NCBI GenBank assembly: GCA_002049455.2
Contig: KV918966.1
Location: 1 to 64,000, forward strand
From: Porphyra umbilicalis
Taxonomy: Eukaryota; Rhodophyta; Bangiophyceae; Bangiales; Bangiaceae
Reading direction: 5' to 3'
DNA length: 64,000 nt
Shown here: piece by piece, positions 20,377-31,023 of the stretch
Position numbering within the stretch: position 1 is the first letter of the stretch
Layout of the letters: each line of letters starts with the position of its first letter
Translations under genes and position numbers: made by a program
Notes under the pieces: generated by a model
Told to the model about the DNA's origin: nothing
Databases searched by the model: none
The model's input: only the letters and a program-made list of their open reading frames with translations

Positions 20377-21862
20377 TACAGCCACGTTTCCGTGGTGGGG
20401 GGGGCGTGGGGCAGGGAGCAGAGTGCCGCCTCGGCCATCACAGCGGCGGCGGCCCGCCGGCGTCGCGTGACGCCCACGGGCGGGGCCGTCAGTCCGCCGG
20501 GCAGCGCCCCTGCACACGGCGGGCGGGGCGGCCGACACGGCTCTCGAGCGGGCGGGTGGGACCGACTGCCGCGCGACGGGGTGCCTCTATCTCTACAGTT
20601 TGAGAGCACCCCGTCGTAAAGGCTACGGAATTAACAAAAACCGCGTCCCGCCCGATCAGTTCGCAGATCTGGTTCTCGAAGTTGGTGGGATGACCTGTTT
20701 GCCCATGCCTCTGCCCATAAGTGGTAAATGTGCCATGTTGAACGAATATTACACTCAAGCGGTCCGCAACCGACGTTTTTGGGTCTGCTCTACAGTACGG
20801 CCCCGAAGAACGCCTGGGGTAGGCCAGAAACGTAGCACCTTTCCTAGGCCATTAGTGTAGCACCCTCACTGGAACGTGCAGTTTGGATTCGTGATTTGAC
20901 AAGCGCGACAGTCTGGCTGCTGCGTGATTATATTTTTCGGAAATGGATTGGATGACCAAGAAATATGCATTTTATGGTCTGGAAGCACACACGCACCAGC
21001 CATTCTCAATCGCACCCTCTCTCCCCACCCCCCCCCACCCCCCCCCCACCCTTCCCACCACACCCCGTTCCGCCGATCGGCGAACCCACCTCCCTCGCGA
21101 CCGCGCATTGCCGGCGCTCACCGCGACCACCCCGACATCCGTTGATCCTCGACGCAGCCGCAATCGACGATTTGCCCGCGAGGTGCCCTGCGTCGCACGG
21201 TTTCGCGAAGGTGAGTGCCTGGAGACTGATATTTTCTGTGAAGTCTGGGGGTGGCGGCGGCTGGAGCGAGAAGGGGGTGGAGGGGAGGCCGCGTCCGATC
21301 AGGAGGGCTGCTTAATTCGAAGTACCTGCCCATTGACTGTTCGGCTGCTGCCACTTGCAATTTCTTTGCTATTCCGAACTGAAACCAAATCTGACTCAAC
21401 CAGTGTTGCCTCACTGACAGAGGGGCTACCGGGTCTGGACCCACTCGAAGATGGTCGCAAAGACCATCTTCGAGGGCGCCCAACTTCAGGGCCGCACTGT
21501 ATAGCTGATCCCTCGAAATTCAGAGTCGCAACAGCGGAAAAACTTCTCCGAGAACTGCTTTCGCGACACGTTTTAAATAGATAACAAAAATTGGTGAGGT
21601 GTAAATATGTTCTCAGTATGAGGCCCGCGTGCAGACTCCAACGTCGCTTCGCATAACGCCGGTAGAACGCCCGAAATTCTGCGAAAGAAACATGCGGGCC
21701 CGGTTTTCGGCCCGCTGCGCTGCGGATGAAGCCCACGTTCTCGGCCAGCGCGCGTGCTCTCACCTACCCTACAGATTTCTCACGCGTGAGGCGGGTTGTC
21801 GCCAGGGACCCTGCCTCCATCCTGCGCCGTGGTCAGTTGCACCACAGTAGGAGACGCCATGT
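20377..21862. other. No gene; hairpin and C-runs
   Basis: GC-rich spacer then C-runs at 21025-21050. CGACGGGGTGC at 20574-20584 pairs with GCACCCCGTCG at 20606-20616 (11-bp stem, 21-nt loop). Short frames on both strands show no domain. Confidence 0.4.
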
Positions 21863-22270
21863 ATGCCCAGAGAGGCTTTTTTTCCCCTCCCCTGTACCAC
21901 ACGCCCGCCCGTGTCTCTTTTGGTGATGTACAAGCAAGGTACTGACGTCATTTTGATCGAGCTATGCGTATGCCCCTTGGCGCTTTTTTGTGACCTCGTT
22001 GACGTTTTGCGGCCGCGCCTATCTCGGCTCGGCGTGCCACCCGATGTGCGGACCGCGATTGGGCTTCGATGTGTTGGCGGCGGGAACTACATTGACATCG
22101 GCGCCGCCCTGAGAGTTCACTCTGCTACAGTCTACAGTGCGTTGTGGGATGTGATAGATGCGGTAAACTCTTCCACGAGACGCCGTTCGCACGACAGCGC
22201 TCCAACAACGCGTTCTTGTTGCATTGAATTATCAGGCCTCGGCGCCGCAGCTCCTCCTTCACGTTATTAA
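21863..22270 (+). pseudogene. Fragment of a Harbinger-like transposase N-terminus (HTH region)
   Basis: The frame contains LRPRLSRLGVPPDVRTAIGL followed by GGNYIDIGAALRVHSATVYS and ALWDVIDAVN. This matches the helix-turn-helix segment before the DDE domain of PIF/Harbinger transposases (rLaI.lryLaGgsy.dI...f.vs.sTvy..vw..idAIn). The frame then runs into unrelated sequence and stops at 22270; no DDE domain follows. It differs from the transposase at 1318-2805, so it is from another family member. Confidence 0.55.
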
Positions 22271-22310
22271 CACTGACTCGAGAGGCCATGCTGGAATAGA
22301 TGGGAGTGTG
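22190..22310 (-). other. Possible SAP-motif fragment
   Basis: The minus strand encodes VSVNNVKEELRRRGLIIQCN and then KNALLERCRANG, which resembles a SAP DNA-binding motif (L..eL..rgL...G.K..L..R). Only this motif is visible; it is a fragment at best and may be chance. Confidence 0.25.
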
Positions 22311-22503
22311 GCACAGCAACGATTGGGGTGGTGGTTTGGTTAGGTGGTCGGTGTGGGGAGCGGTGTGATGACCCGGTGAGGACCGTGCCAGACGAAGGCG
22401 GTTGTTGGATCGTCCAACCCAACTCCCGAACAGACGCCAGTACAGATTTCCTCATGTAATCGGTTGACCAAATGTGCGCAGAATCGGACTTGTGTAACAT
22501 TAC

Positions 22504-22550
22504 ATAACGTTATGACATACGCGAGCCGCTCTCGTATGTCATAACGTTAT
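22504..22550. repeat. Perfect 18-bp stem hairpin
   Basis: ATAACGTTATGACATACG at 22504-22521 pairs with CGTATGTCATAACGTTAT at 22533-22550. Two more small inverted repeats follow (CCTGAT/ATCAGG near 22557-22581, TCACACAA/TTGTGTGTGA near 22631-22650). They lie just upstream of the SDR gene. A decayed foldback element is possible. Confidence 0.7.
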
Positions 22551-22717
22551 TTAACGCCTGATCCGTGATTGACCAATCAGGGCGGCGTTATGTTTATGCG
22601 AACCAGCATTATGCGAGTCTGCGAACGGGCCTCACACAACTTTGTGTGTGATGCCGCTCGAATAGGTCAGGAAGGCTGATTCCCCAAACATAAGAACCCG
22701 GAACTGTGAACAGTCCT

Positions 22718-23009
22718 ATGACCGGTCCAGAGGACCCCATCCCCCCGCGCCCCACCCACGGCGCCATGCACCACACCGCCATCCTCTCAGGCGCGTCTGG
22801 CCACTATGGCCGCGCGCTCGCCGTCGCGCTCGCGGCGCTCCCCCCCACCTCGGCCGTGCGCCCGTCATCGCTCGCGCTGCTTGGCCGCCGGGCCGACGCG
22901 CTCGCGGCGACCGCCGCGGCGGTGGCGGCCGCCGATGCGGGCCAGCCGCCATTGGCCGTCAGCACCCACTCTGTCGATTTGGTCACCGCCGCCGCCGCCG
23001 CGGATGCCA

Positions 23010-23048
<39 letters not shown>

Positions 23049-23592
23049 GCGCTAATGACGACGGCGGCTTGGCGGCGGCGCTTGCGGTGGTCGCGTCCCC
23101 CCCCCCACCCGTGTCACGCTCATTGCCGCGTCGGGCGCCGTCTGCGTCGGCGCCCCCCTGACCGTCTCGGTGGCGGTGAACGCGGCGGCGCCGCTGGCGC
23201 TCGCCGCCGCGGTGGTGGCGGCGACCCCCCCCGAAACGCCCTTGACGGTCGTCCACGTGAGCTCCCTGCTGGCCATTGCGCCGACCGAGCTGCCAGCGCT
23301 GGTGCCGTATGCGGTCGGCAAAGCGGCTGCCGAGGCGGGCTTTCGGTGCATGGCCGCCGCGGCCGCGGCGGCGGGGCGGGTGCGGGTGCTCAACTGGGCG
23401 CCGGGGCCACTGGCGGCGGGGGGGATGCGCGACCACCTGCGGGCGGCGGGCGTCGTGGATAGGGTCCCCCCCGCGGCCGAGGTGGGGGTGGCAGACAGCG
23501 CGGCCGCGCTGATGGGGCTGCTCGAGGCGGGGGGGTGGGCGAGCGGCGACCACGTCGACTATTATGATGTAGTGGGGAGGGGGGGGAGGTGA
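22718..23592 (+). CDS. Sepiapterin-reductase-like short-chain dehydrogenase/reductase, apparent frameshift
   Basis: An NADPH-dependent SDR most like sepiapterin reductase, which makes tetrahydrobiopterin in animals; related enzymes of unknown substrate occur in algae and fungi. From ATG 22718 (or 22766) the first frame gives HTAILSGASGHYGRALAVAL (Rossmann glycine motif) and LLGRRADAL (NADP-type Arg). After a C10 run at 23097-23106 the family continues in another frame: RVTLIAASGAV, VVHVSSLLAIAP, the catalytic pair in YAVGK (23308-23322), and VRVLNWAPGPL, a signature of this subfamily. A poly-Gly run at about 23008-23040 is an insertion. One missing C (or two extra) would rejoin the frames, so either a sequence error at the homopolymer or a real null allele. 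Tail-to-tail with SEC61. Confidence 0.75.
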
Positions 23593-24264
23593 TGTGGGGG
23601 GGGGAGGGCGCGTGGACGGCCGGTGGCGTGACAAACAGACGGTGGGACGACCGCGCGACGGGGGCAGAAATGTGGCTGCTGACCGCACGGGGCGTCGGCA
23701 CCCTGTTCCACACGAGTAACGTGCTTGCCGCTCGAATATCGTGCACGCCTGTCCGTGTGCAGGGCGGTGCACTACCAGTAGTGGCCCAGAGACAGCAAGC
23801 GTCACGCAACCCATCGCTGCAGACACCCTGTGCGCGTCTCTTGGCGTACCCGACGCGTCGGCCACGAGCGTCGCGATGGGAAAGAGGGGCTAGCGACGCT
23901 TCTTGTTTTCTTTATCTGTTCACCAACGCACGCCCACCCACCACAAAAAAGGACAAGACGGCACGAAAGAAAAGAAGAGAAAGGCACCGAGACGGCACAG
24001 CACCTATGAGACGAAAGGAGCAACCCGGCCACGCCCGCGTTGTGTGCACAATGCCAACGCCCCACCGGTGGCGGGCGCTGGCCGGCGGCAGCGGCGTTGG
24101 CGGCGGCGGCGTCAGGTGCGGCAGCCACAGCGCGCGGGAGCGGGTGCACCCATCAAAGCAAGGCATCCACTCGACCCACAGGCACGCGCACGCGCACACA
24201 CGCTGCAACCGAAACCAAACAGACGGCGGGCAACAAACAAGCCATGACACAGCGGAACACAACC
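23593..24264. other. Intergenic between two convergent host genes
   Basis: 672 bp holding the 3' flanks of the SDR and SEC61 genes. No AATAAA is seen on the expected strands. No further gene. Confidence 0.5.
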
Positions 24265-25692
24265 CTATGAGAAGAACATCAGCCCGCTCTCGTTGGCCGT
24301 CTCCTTGGAAAAGATCTCAAAGTACTGGTAGATGATGGTCACGGCCAGCAAGATGCCCGTCCCCGAGCCAATAGCGCCGAGGAAATCGGCCAGGATGGTG
24401 AGCATCCCAACGCACATGCCGCCAAACGCGGCAGCCGTCGGGATGTACCGGTTGAGCTCCTTCACCAGCGACGTCTCACGGTGGCCCTTGAGCGTCATCT
24501 GCTGGTCGCGCAACTGCCGCGCCACGTCGCGGGCGCTCGACCCCGACACCTCAATCCAGTACTTGGACAGGAGACCGCACGCGGCCAACACAAACGTCAC
24601 GTACGTGATCGCACGTACCGGGTCCTGCACGAGCGAGAGCACCGTCGGTGGACGGGAGATGTAGTAGGCGAGGCCACCCGCTGGGACCATGTGGCTCGAG
24701 TCGCGGAACGTGCGCCACCGGCCGAGCAGGTTAACGAGGATGTTGGACGGGTACTGGCGGTACAGCATCTGAGACAGGAAGTACAGGTTGGACACAAGGG
24801 CGGTCTGCAGGATGATGGGCATGTTGGACGTGTAGAAGAGCTTGATAGGGTAAGTGCCCTGCTGTCCGCGCATCTTGGAGCTCTTGACCGGCAGGTCGAC
24901 ACGGAAGCCTTGGAAGTAAATCACAACCGCAAACACGACAAACGTCGACAGCACGTTGGACACGTTGGGCAGCTCGGGGCGGAAAAAGGCCTCGCGCAAA
25001 GCCCGAACCTTATCCGACCGCGTCAGCAGCAGGTAAAAGAGGGAGATGAAGGCGCCCTCAAACTCCACTCCACGCCCGACATTGACGGTCATCGGCGACA
25101 GCGCCGACCAGATGACCGTCTCGCACAGGTTGGTGGCGATGAACAGCGAGATGCCGCTGCCGAGGCCAAAGCCCTTCTGCAGCATCTCGTCGAGCAGGAG
25201 CACGAGCATCCCGGCAATGAACAGCTGCGTGATGATAAGCAGCGCGTTACCCCAGCCGAGCACCTTCAGGTCCCCGTACATGCCCGACCACACGTAGATG
25301 CACGCCTCGCCGAGGGAGATGAGAATACCGACCAGCTTCTGTGCGCCCGAGAAGAGCGCCCGGTCCTCCCGCGAGGAGCCGTCGACCTCAATGATGCGCG
25401 TCCCCGCCAACAGCTGCATGATCAGCCCGGCGGTGATAATCGGTGAGATACCAAGCTCCATGAGCGTCCCCCGGTTAGAGGCGGCGAGCACGACGCGGAG
25501 GGCGTAAAAGGGATCGGAGCTCTTGGTGTTCTTGACACCATAGAGGGGGATCTGGCAGCAAACCAGATAGATGAGCAGCGTCGTAACCGTCCACAGCACC
25601 TTCTCCTTAAACATGATGCGCTTTCCAGGTTGCTCCACTTCAGGGAGCAGCGGCATGAACGGCCGCACCAAGCTCAACAGCTTGAACCCCAT
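24265..25692 (-). CDS. SEC61A: SEC61 alpha, protein-conducting channel subunit of the ER translocon
   Basis: The pore subunit of the Sec61 complex in the ER membrane, through which secretory and membrane proteins pass. I start at ATG 25692 ([20 protein letters not shown]), which matches the conserved eukaryotic start; the frame is open further up but that part is unrelated. Length is 475 aa, the normal size. Family marks in order: [80 protein letters not shown], and the tail YFEIFSKE. About ten hydrophobic segments are spread as expected. There is no intron, stop or frameshift. Its partners (Sec61 beta and gamma) are not in the window. This is the clearest host gene here. Confidence 0.97.
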   Translation of the reverse strand: MGFKLLSLVRPFMPLLPEVEQPGKRIMFKEKVLWTVTTLLIYLVCCQIPLYGVKNTKSSDPFYALRVVLAASNRGTLMELGISPIITAGLIMQLLAGTRIIEVDGSSREDRALFSGAQKLVGILISLGEACIYVWSGMYGDLKVLGWGNALLIITQLFIAGMLVLLLDEMLQKGFGLGSGISLFIATNLCETVIWSALSPMTVNVGRGVEFEGAFISLFYLLLTRSDKVRALREAFFRPELPNVSNVLSTFVVFAVVIYFQGFRVDLPVKSSKMRGQQGTYPIKLFYTSNMPIILQTALVSNLYFLSQMLYRQYPSNILVNLLGRWRTFRDSSHMVPAGGLAYYISRPPTVLSLVQDPVRAITYVTFVLAACGLLSKYWIEVSGSSARDVARQLRDQQMTLKGHRETSLVKELNRYIPTAAAFGGMCVGMLTILADFLGAIGSGTGILLAVTIIYQYFEIFSKETANESGLMFFS

Positions 25693-26641
25693 GATGGCGA
25701 CGCAGCGCCGCGCGCGGCCACAAGCCTCCGCGGATGTCCGACGGGAGAGTGCAGCGCGGGGAGGAGGGGGGAGAGGCAGAGGGTGGCGCCACCAGATGGT
25801 GACGCGGCACCAGGAGCGCAGTGGCTGGGGGGGGACGGCGGTGGCGGCAAAGAACAGGGTGACGACGGACGTGGTGGGTTCCGCGCACGGCGCCAGTAGT
25901 GCGCCCAGAAACAAAATAGAGCCGCCAAGTGCGATTGCGCCAGTCAATCCACCGGAGCGCGAGACAACGGCGGCGGGCTGCTGACGGTGAAACAGGCATT
26001 ACTGTAGCACGCGCACTGGATGGCCTCCAAACCCTCACTGAAGCATCGCCTCTTCACTGTCAGCACCAAGAGGGCTATGTTGATTGAATACTCCTAACTG
26101 AAAGCGCGTAGGCGAAAACACCCTGGCCTGGAGTTAAGCTGTGATCGAAGACTATATTTTTGTGAAAGTTCCGAAGCATTATGTAGACTTGAAACATGCC
26201 GCGTCGCGCTTCACTTGGCACGTGGCTATATTCTTCATGCACTGCATTGGTTTTTATTTTCATGTCCATGCGGGCGTCCACGGGCGGGCGCGCGCGCCCG
26301 AGCCGTCCGCCCCGGAGCGCGCCGGCCCCCCACCCAGGCGACGCCGTGCTTGCGACAGTCCCAAGTCACGAACGGCTCGCCGACAACATCACCCCCCCCA
26401 GCCCTCCGGCCTCACACCTACGTCCGACTTCGCCGCCGCTACCGCGCATCGCACCCGCCTGCCGGGGCAGACGCCACGCCACTCCCGCCTCCTCGTCCAT
26501 GGTGGTTAGGCATGTTGCCAGGGCAAGCCTATCGCAGCAGGGGGCGCGGGCGCAGGGGCCGCCGCCGTCCCCGTAGGGGCTGCCACCAGCAAGCTAGCGG
26601 CGTCTTCACCCCCCCCCACCTCCAGCCTCACTGATCATCAA
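25693..26641. other. SEC61 upstream region, no further gene
   Basis: Holds the promoter side of SEC61. The frame extends upstream to about 25947 without similarity to the family. AT-richer at 26000-26260, then a GGGCGGGCGCGCGCGCCC run near 26282. No domain seen. Confidence 0.45.
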
Positions 26642-27035
26642 TGTGGTATTAATAATGTTGGTGCAATTACCAGTGTATTGAGACCGACCGTAACCAAGCA
26701 ATAAAGCGAGTTCTATCGCCGTCGCGGCGAGGAAGAAAGACCTTTTGTTGAAGGGCATCCGATGGGGAGCCGGGTGGTGCCCACGACGGCGACCCCGGAC
26801 CCATGGTGATTTAATATAACGAGGGCACTGGTCGATCGACCGTCCGATCACAAGCGATCGTAATGAGTGCCGGCAGACAGATACGACAGGCAAGCAAACA
26901 AACAATAAAAAATGAACAATGCGGAAGTAACCCCCCAAAGGGCGTGCCACAGGCCAATTCCCACAGTACATGAGCTTTGGCCGTCAAGGAGGCTACTTGT
27001 GGCCAATTGCCAATTGGGAGCAGAGATATGCTACA
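26642..27035 (-). repeat. Isolated gypsy LTR, same family as 17692-18082
   Basis: About 394 bp from TGTGGTATTAATAATG to TATGCTACA, matching the gypsy A 5' LTR along its whole length with scattered differences. Neither gag nor pol adjoins it directly. It is either a solo LTR or the distant 3' LTR of gypsy B (30.1-34.1 kb, same orientation), separated by the 28-30 kb gene. The five bases on each side do not match. Confidence 0.7.
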
Positions 27036-27999
27036 TATCTCCAACGCGAGATTCGAACCGTCCCGGTGAGATCCGAGGATGGTGAAACCCGATTGGGCGA
27101 TCGCGGCCTGTTACGGGCCCGCGCGGGTGTAACCGCTCAGGCGGCGGGAGTCGTGGGGGGGCGCGCCGCCCAGTCCCGATCGGGGGGAGGTGGCGGTTCG
27201 CCGTCGCCGGTCGCGACCGTCCGGCCACGCATGCGCGTGCGTGTGTGGCGAGCAGCTCGCGCTGCTGGTCACATCGACGCTTTCGCGTACGCGCGCCCGC
27301 GCAGGCGTTTATCCGTCGGAGTGGGGGCCAGGCGGCCGGGTGCCGGGGGACGGGCGTCGGGGTTAAGACCCGTCGGTGTGCAGGTGCGTCGTGCAGCACG
27401 TGCTGGGGTGACCGTCGTCGGTGCCGAGTGGCGCCTACCTCGTCGGGGTTTGACTACCCCGGCGACGAGGCGAAAGCCGGGACGCGGGTCCGGGTTTGTC
27501 GGCACGGGCCCATCTCGTGTCTTCGTGCTCGTGCACAGGTTGAGGCCCAACGGCATTGCTTGAGTGGGGATGCTCTACCGCGAGGTGGCAAACCGCGAGG
27601 TTACGGACCCGGTGAGTGTGGGTTTGCGTTGGGGGGGGGGGGCGGCGCGCCCGGCGACAAGGCGAAAGGGCGGCAAGTCGGCAAGGGCGGCAAGGCCGGT
27701 GGCGGTGCGCAAGGGCGGAAAGCCCGGCGGCGGCGCGCAAGGGCGGCAAGCCCGGCGGCGGCGCGCAAGGGCGGCAAGGGCGGCAAGGCCGGTGGCGAGG
27801 GAGACGAGCCCGTTGGCGACGGTGGCCAGCCCGGCTGCTAAGCGCGGCGGCGGCAAGGCCGGCAAGGCCGGTGACGCGGGTGGTTCGCCTTCCGGCGCGT
27901 GCGGGTTGCCTGGCGGCGCGGCGGTAACTGCCGGCGGCGCAGACGATTTGCCTTGCGGCTACGTATGGGGGAAGGAAGGGTTCGCACCCAAGTACCAGC
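27036..27999. repeat. GC-rich upstream region with GGCGGCAAG minisatellite
   Basis: No gene. From about 27655 to 27870 a 10-24 bp unit of the type AAGGGCGGCAAG(C/G)CCGG is repeated, with GGCGGCGCGC spacers. A G13 run precedes it at about 27631. It ends about 130 bp before the ATG of the next gene and could lie in its promoter or leader. Confidence 0.6.
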
Positions 28000-29984
28000 A
28001 TGGCTGACCAGGCCGCGATGGCAGTTGACGGCGGCCAAGCCAACGGCGAGGCGCCCGTGCCTCACGCCGCGGGGGGTGACGGACCCGATGTCGAACGGTC
28101 CACCGACCCGGAGGTGCTTCGTCAGTTTAGGCCTAGCAGCATGTTCTATGCCCATGTGGGCCCAACCGAGGTGGTTGACGGGGTCCCGGTCATTTCTGAC
28201 CATGGTCTGTATGAAATTTGCATTCGCAACCGCGTTCGCGCGCGCACTCGGCGTCTTCACGGGCGCTACGAGGCCCTGCCGGGCTTCGTCGACGTGTCGG
28301 CCGAGCACAGCGCGCCCACCCATGCGGGTGACCGCGTGGCCGAGGTCCCTGGGGACCCGTTCTTTCGGAACCAGGTGCCACAGCGCCGTATATACGAGGT
28401 CATGTCGTTTTGCAACGAAGTCATCCGGTACCAGGTGCCCTTGCACCCCTTCCACCCACCAACGCCTTGTTGTTTCCCGTGAGGGGTACCGAGACCTTCG
28501 AGGCGGCAGCCAACTCGTTTTGCCGCCTGTTGCGGAACTGGCCTAAGGCCGTCTTTCTCGCGCGCTCGGTGGCCACGGACCTCGCGTTCCCGATCGGTCA
28601 CGATGCCGGATGGGCGGAGTACCTGTATCAGCTTACGCTGGTGGCGGCGAGGGGGAATGATGCGGTCGATGAGGACCGCAGCCCTCGCATGAGCGAGCTA
28701 CCGAACCCCTTTCGGGTGCCGATGTTCGCGACCGACCATCGCCGCGCAGCTGACACACGGTTCTTCCGCGTTCGCGGGCTGCTGCCGACGGAGTGGTCAG
28801 CCGGACTCCTCCGGGCGCCGATGTCGTTTGACTTGTCTCGTTGGCTTCTGCCAGTCCCTGACTGGGAGCCCAAGACCGATCTTTGGGTGGCGACCCCAGT
28901 GGTGGTGTCGTACCTGGCGGACTCGTTGCGAAACGAATATAGCTCTGCCGGGCAGATTGTGTACTCGGAGTACTACTGCATTCTGTTTGCGGCTTGGGCT
29001 CTCACCCTTCAAGAGGACAAGGTCATTGTCCGTCTGGACCAGAAGACACTTCGTCACTTTGAGGTCCTGGACACGTCCAAACTGCGTGAGGCGCCTGACG
29101 GCGAGGCGGAACATGTCTTATGTGGCACGATGCGCCGCGCAATGGACGTGTTCCCTTGGGGGGTCGTCCTCAAGGACGTGGTCCGTTGGGACCAAGACAC
29201 CGGCGAGGCGCGGCAAGTGCGCGTGACGGTCGATGACACCAAGGATTCCGGCTGTTGCCTTCGACACTCGTGTGTGGATTTCGACTGGGCACCTGACCCG
29301 AACGCGCCTGCCCATGTGTCACCGGTTCCTCCGAGTCACCTCAGGGTGTGGCGTCGCGGTCGGCAGACCCATCCGGGAGGGGCTTATGCCGTCAGTGGCG
29401 ACCGTGGTGGTTACCACCGTCCGCGTTCGCCACGTCGCCATCGCTCGCGGTCGGCGCGTCGCGATCGCTCGCAGTCGGCGTCGCCGCCCCGGGCCATCGA
29501 GGCCACTTGGACAACGCGTGCCTCTTCCTCCGCGGCGGTTGCCTTCTTTGGGTCGGCGCGCGTGCGCGACGTGCGCCTTCGCGCGCCCCGTGGGGCTGCT
29601 GTGTCAGCGGTGGCGCATGCCTGGGTCGACCAAGTGACTGGCTTGCGCCGTGCTGTGGAGCGGGCGGACGGGCGAGGGATTGAGTCGGCCTTGGCCATCA
29701 TTGGTCAGGCCGTGGCTCGCGCCGTCGATGGCGATGCCAACTACGAGCGCTTTTCTCAGCGTCTTGAGGCTGTTCAGCCGGAGGATGCGGCGGCGCCGAC
29801 GCGCTTGAACGCTCAGAGCGTTCTGGGGCGTCATGCTCATGCGGACGGGGGGCCGTCAGGAGGGGCCCCACCCTTGGCACGCAATACGCGTGTGCGTAGC
29901 GTGTCCCAGGAGTCGGCAGCCAGCGTTGGCTCTCGCCACCCTTGTCGTCGCGACTCGCGTCTTAGTGGTGGGGAGGAGAAGTAG
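28000..29984 (+). CDS. Unrecognised protein with an RS-rich segment; one apparent frameshift
   Basis: I do not recognise this protein. Frame one runs from ATG 28000 to 28482. Near 28460 the coding-like sequence moves to a second frame (NALLFPVRGTETF), which runs to TAG 29984. Together about 660 aa. The first 430 aa look globular and Trp/Tyr/Phe-rich (YICIL-like segments, VVSYLADSLRNEYSSAG, SEYYCILFAAWAL). Then comes an Arg/Ser block (SPRRHRSRSARRDRSQS, about 29420-29480) like RS domains of splicing proteins or a nucleic-acid-binding gag tail. A helical part (WVDQVTGLRRAVERADGRG) and a low-complexity C-terminus follow. It sits between a gypsy LTR and gypsy B on the opposite strand. It may be a transposon-borne protein or a host gene. 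Confidence 0.55.
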
Positions 29985-30120
29985 CGGGATTCTCTGTTAA
30001 GTGACCTGCTCAGCTGACCCTGGCGGGAGAGGGTGCCAATGTCGGGGGCTTAAGCCTTTAAGGTGTTGATGTTTCTTCGTCTTGTGCTTGTTTGTCGTTT
30101 GACATGTTTGTATCCACTTC
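29985..30120. other. Short spacer between the RS-rich gene and gypsy B
   Basis: 136 bp, no feature beyond a mildly AT-rich composition. Confidence 0.4.
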
Positions 30121-31020
30121 TCAGTTTCTCTGTTTATCGTCATAGCAATGAAGGAAGTGGCAGGCCAGCATGGCCCATGTTTTGGGATTCGTATCCCTTG
30201 CATCTGTTGATAAAAGTACTTCGTACTCGAAACATGCGCGTATGGCGGTAGCGTACCAACTGGTGATGGTCCATTGTGGTATGACCACGGTGGCTTCCTC
30301 TGTGGTTTTCACCAGGCTTCGAAGGACTGAGTCCAAGTGCTGTACCGGGGGTAAAAGAAACCCGTTGGTGAGCACTAGCATAGAGGTATCGCTCCCGATC
30401 AGTGTCGCCTGCGCGGATTTCGGCCACACATATCTGTACGGACCGTAAACACGGTTCAGCCGAAGGAAATGCCGCAAGGCAATTTGGGGGTCATACGCAA
30501 AGTTGCGCGTCACGGACGGCAGGTTCGACTTAAGCCACGCGATAAGAATTACTTCATTAATTGCGGCGGCGGTAATTGAATCTGTCCACGAGACATCGGC
30601 ATGGATAACTCCGTCACCGGTAACATGGACATGTTGGATAGTGGGTATCCACGTGGAGTCCATGACGATGTTGGCCACAGTTGTGAGCCCGGCTTGTCGG
30701 CGACTTCGCCGTGTTGGCGTTTGCCCATCGTACCCTGGTACATGCTTCTTCTTCTGTCGAAGAAAGCGCACCACCAGGTTACGTGGGAGATTCTCCAGGG
30801 GTTCCCAGGTGTCGAGTTTCGACCCGTAGTCGAACCAGCGCACCTCAGCGCTATAGCTGTCGCCAGTCTGGCGTAAGCCTATGAGTTTGTCAACTACATA
30901 CTCATCGGCAGTTGCCGGGGGTGGCTTGCTTTGGTCAAGACCACCTAGCAGGGGGTGTGGAATCGTGTCCGTCGTCGTTGGACGAGGAGCTGGGGTGACA
31001 TGGTCACTGCTGACAAGTTT
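30121..31020 (-). pseudogene. Gypsy B chromodomain and unusual C-terminal extension
   Basis: In frame after the integrase stop comes a chromodomain: DEYVVDKLIGLRQTGDSYSA followed by EVRWFDYGSKLDTWEPLENL. In chromoviruses this steers integration to marked chromatin. Unusually the frame continues for about 200 residues to 30121: a basic stretch (RQKKKHVPGYDGQTPTRRSR), then a mixed globular part with LRHFLRLNRVYGPYRYVWP and VVIPQWTITSWYATAIRACF. I do not recognise this part; the P-x-W-x4-W pattern recalls the linker after RNase H in some tyrosine-recombinase retroelements, but that is only a resemblance. Confidence 0.75.
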
Positions 31021-31023
31021 TTA

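Noticed and set aside
22804-23865. 353-codon minus-strand frame
   Set aside because: Antisense of the SDR gene, Arg/Pro/Ala-rich; the plus strand has real family motifs.
27040-27060. tRNA-like T-arm (GGTTCGAATCTCG on the minus strand)
   Set aside because: The flanking bases do not pair as a T-stem and no acceptor or anticodon arm is found.
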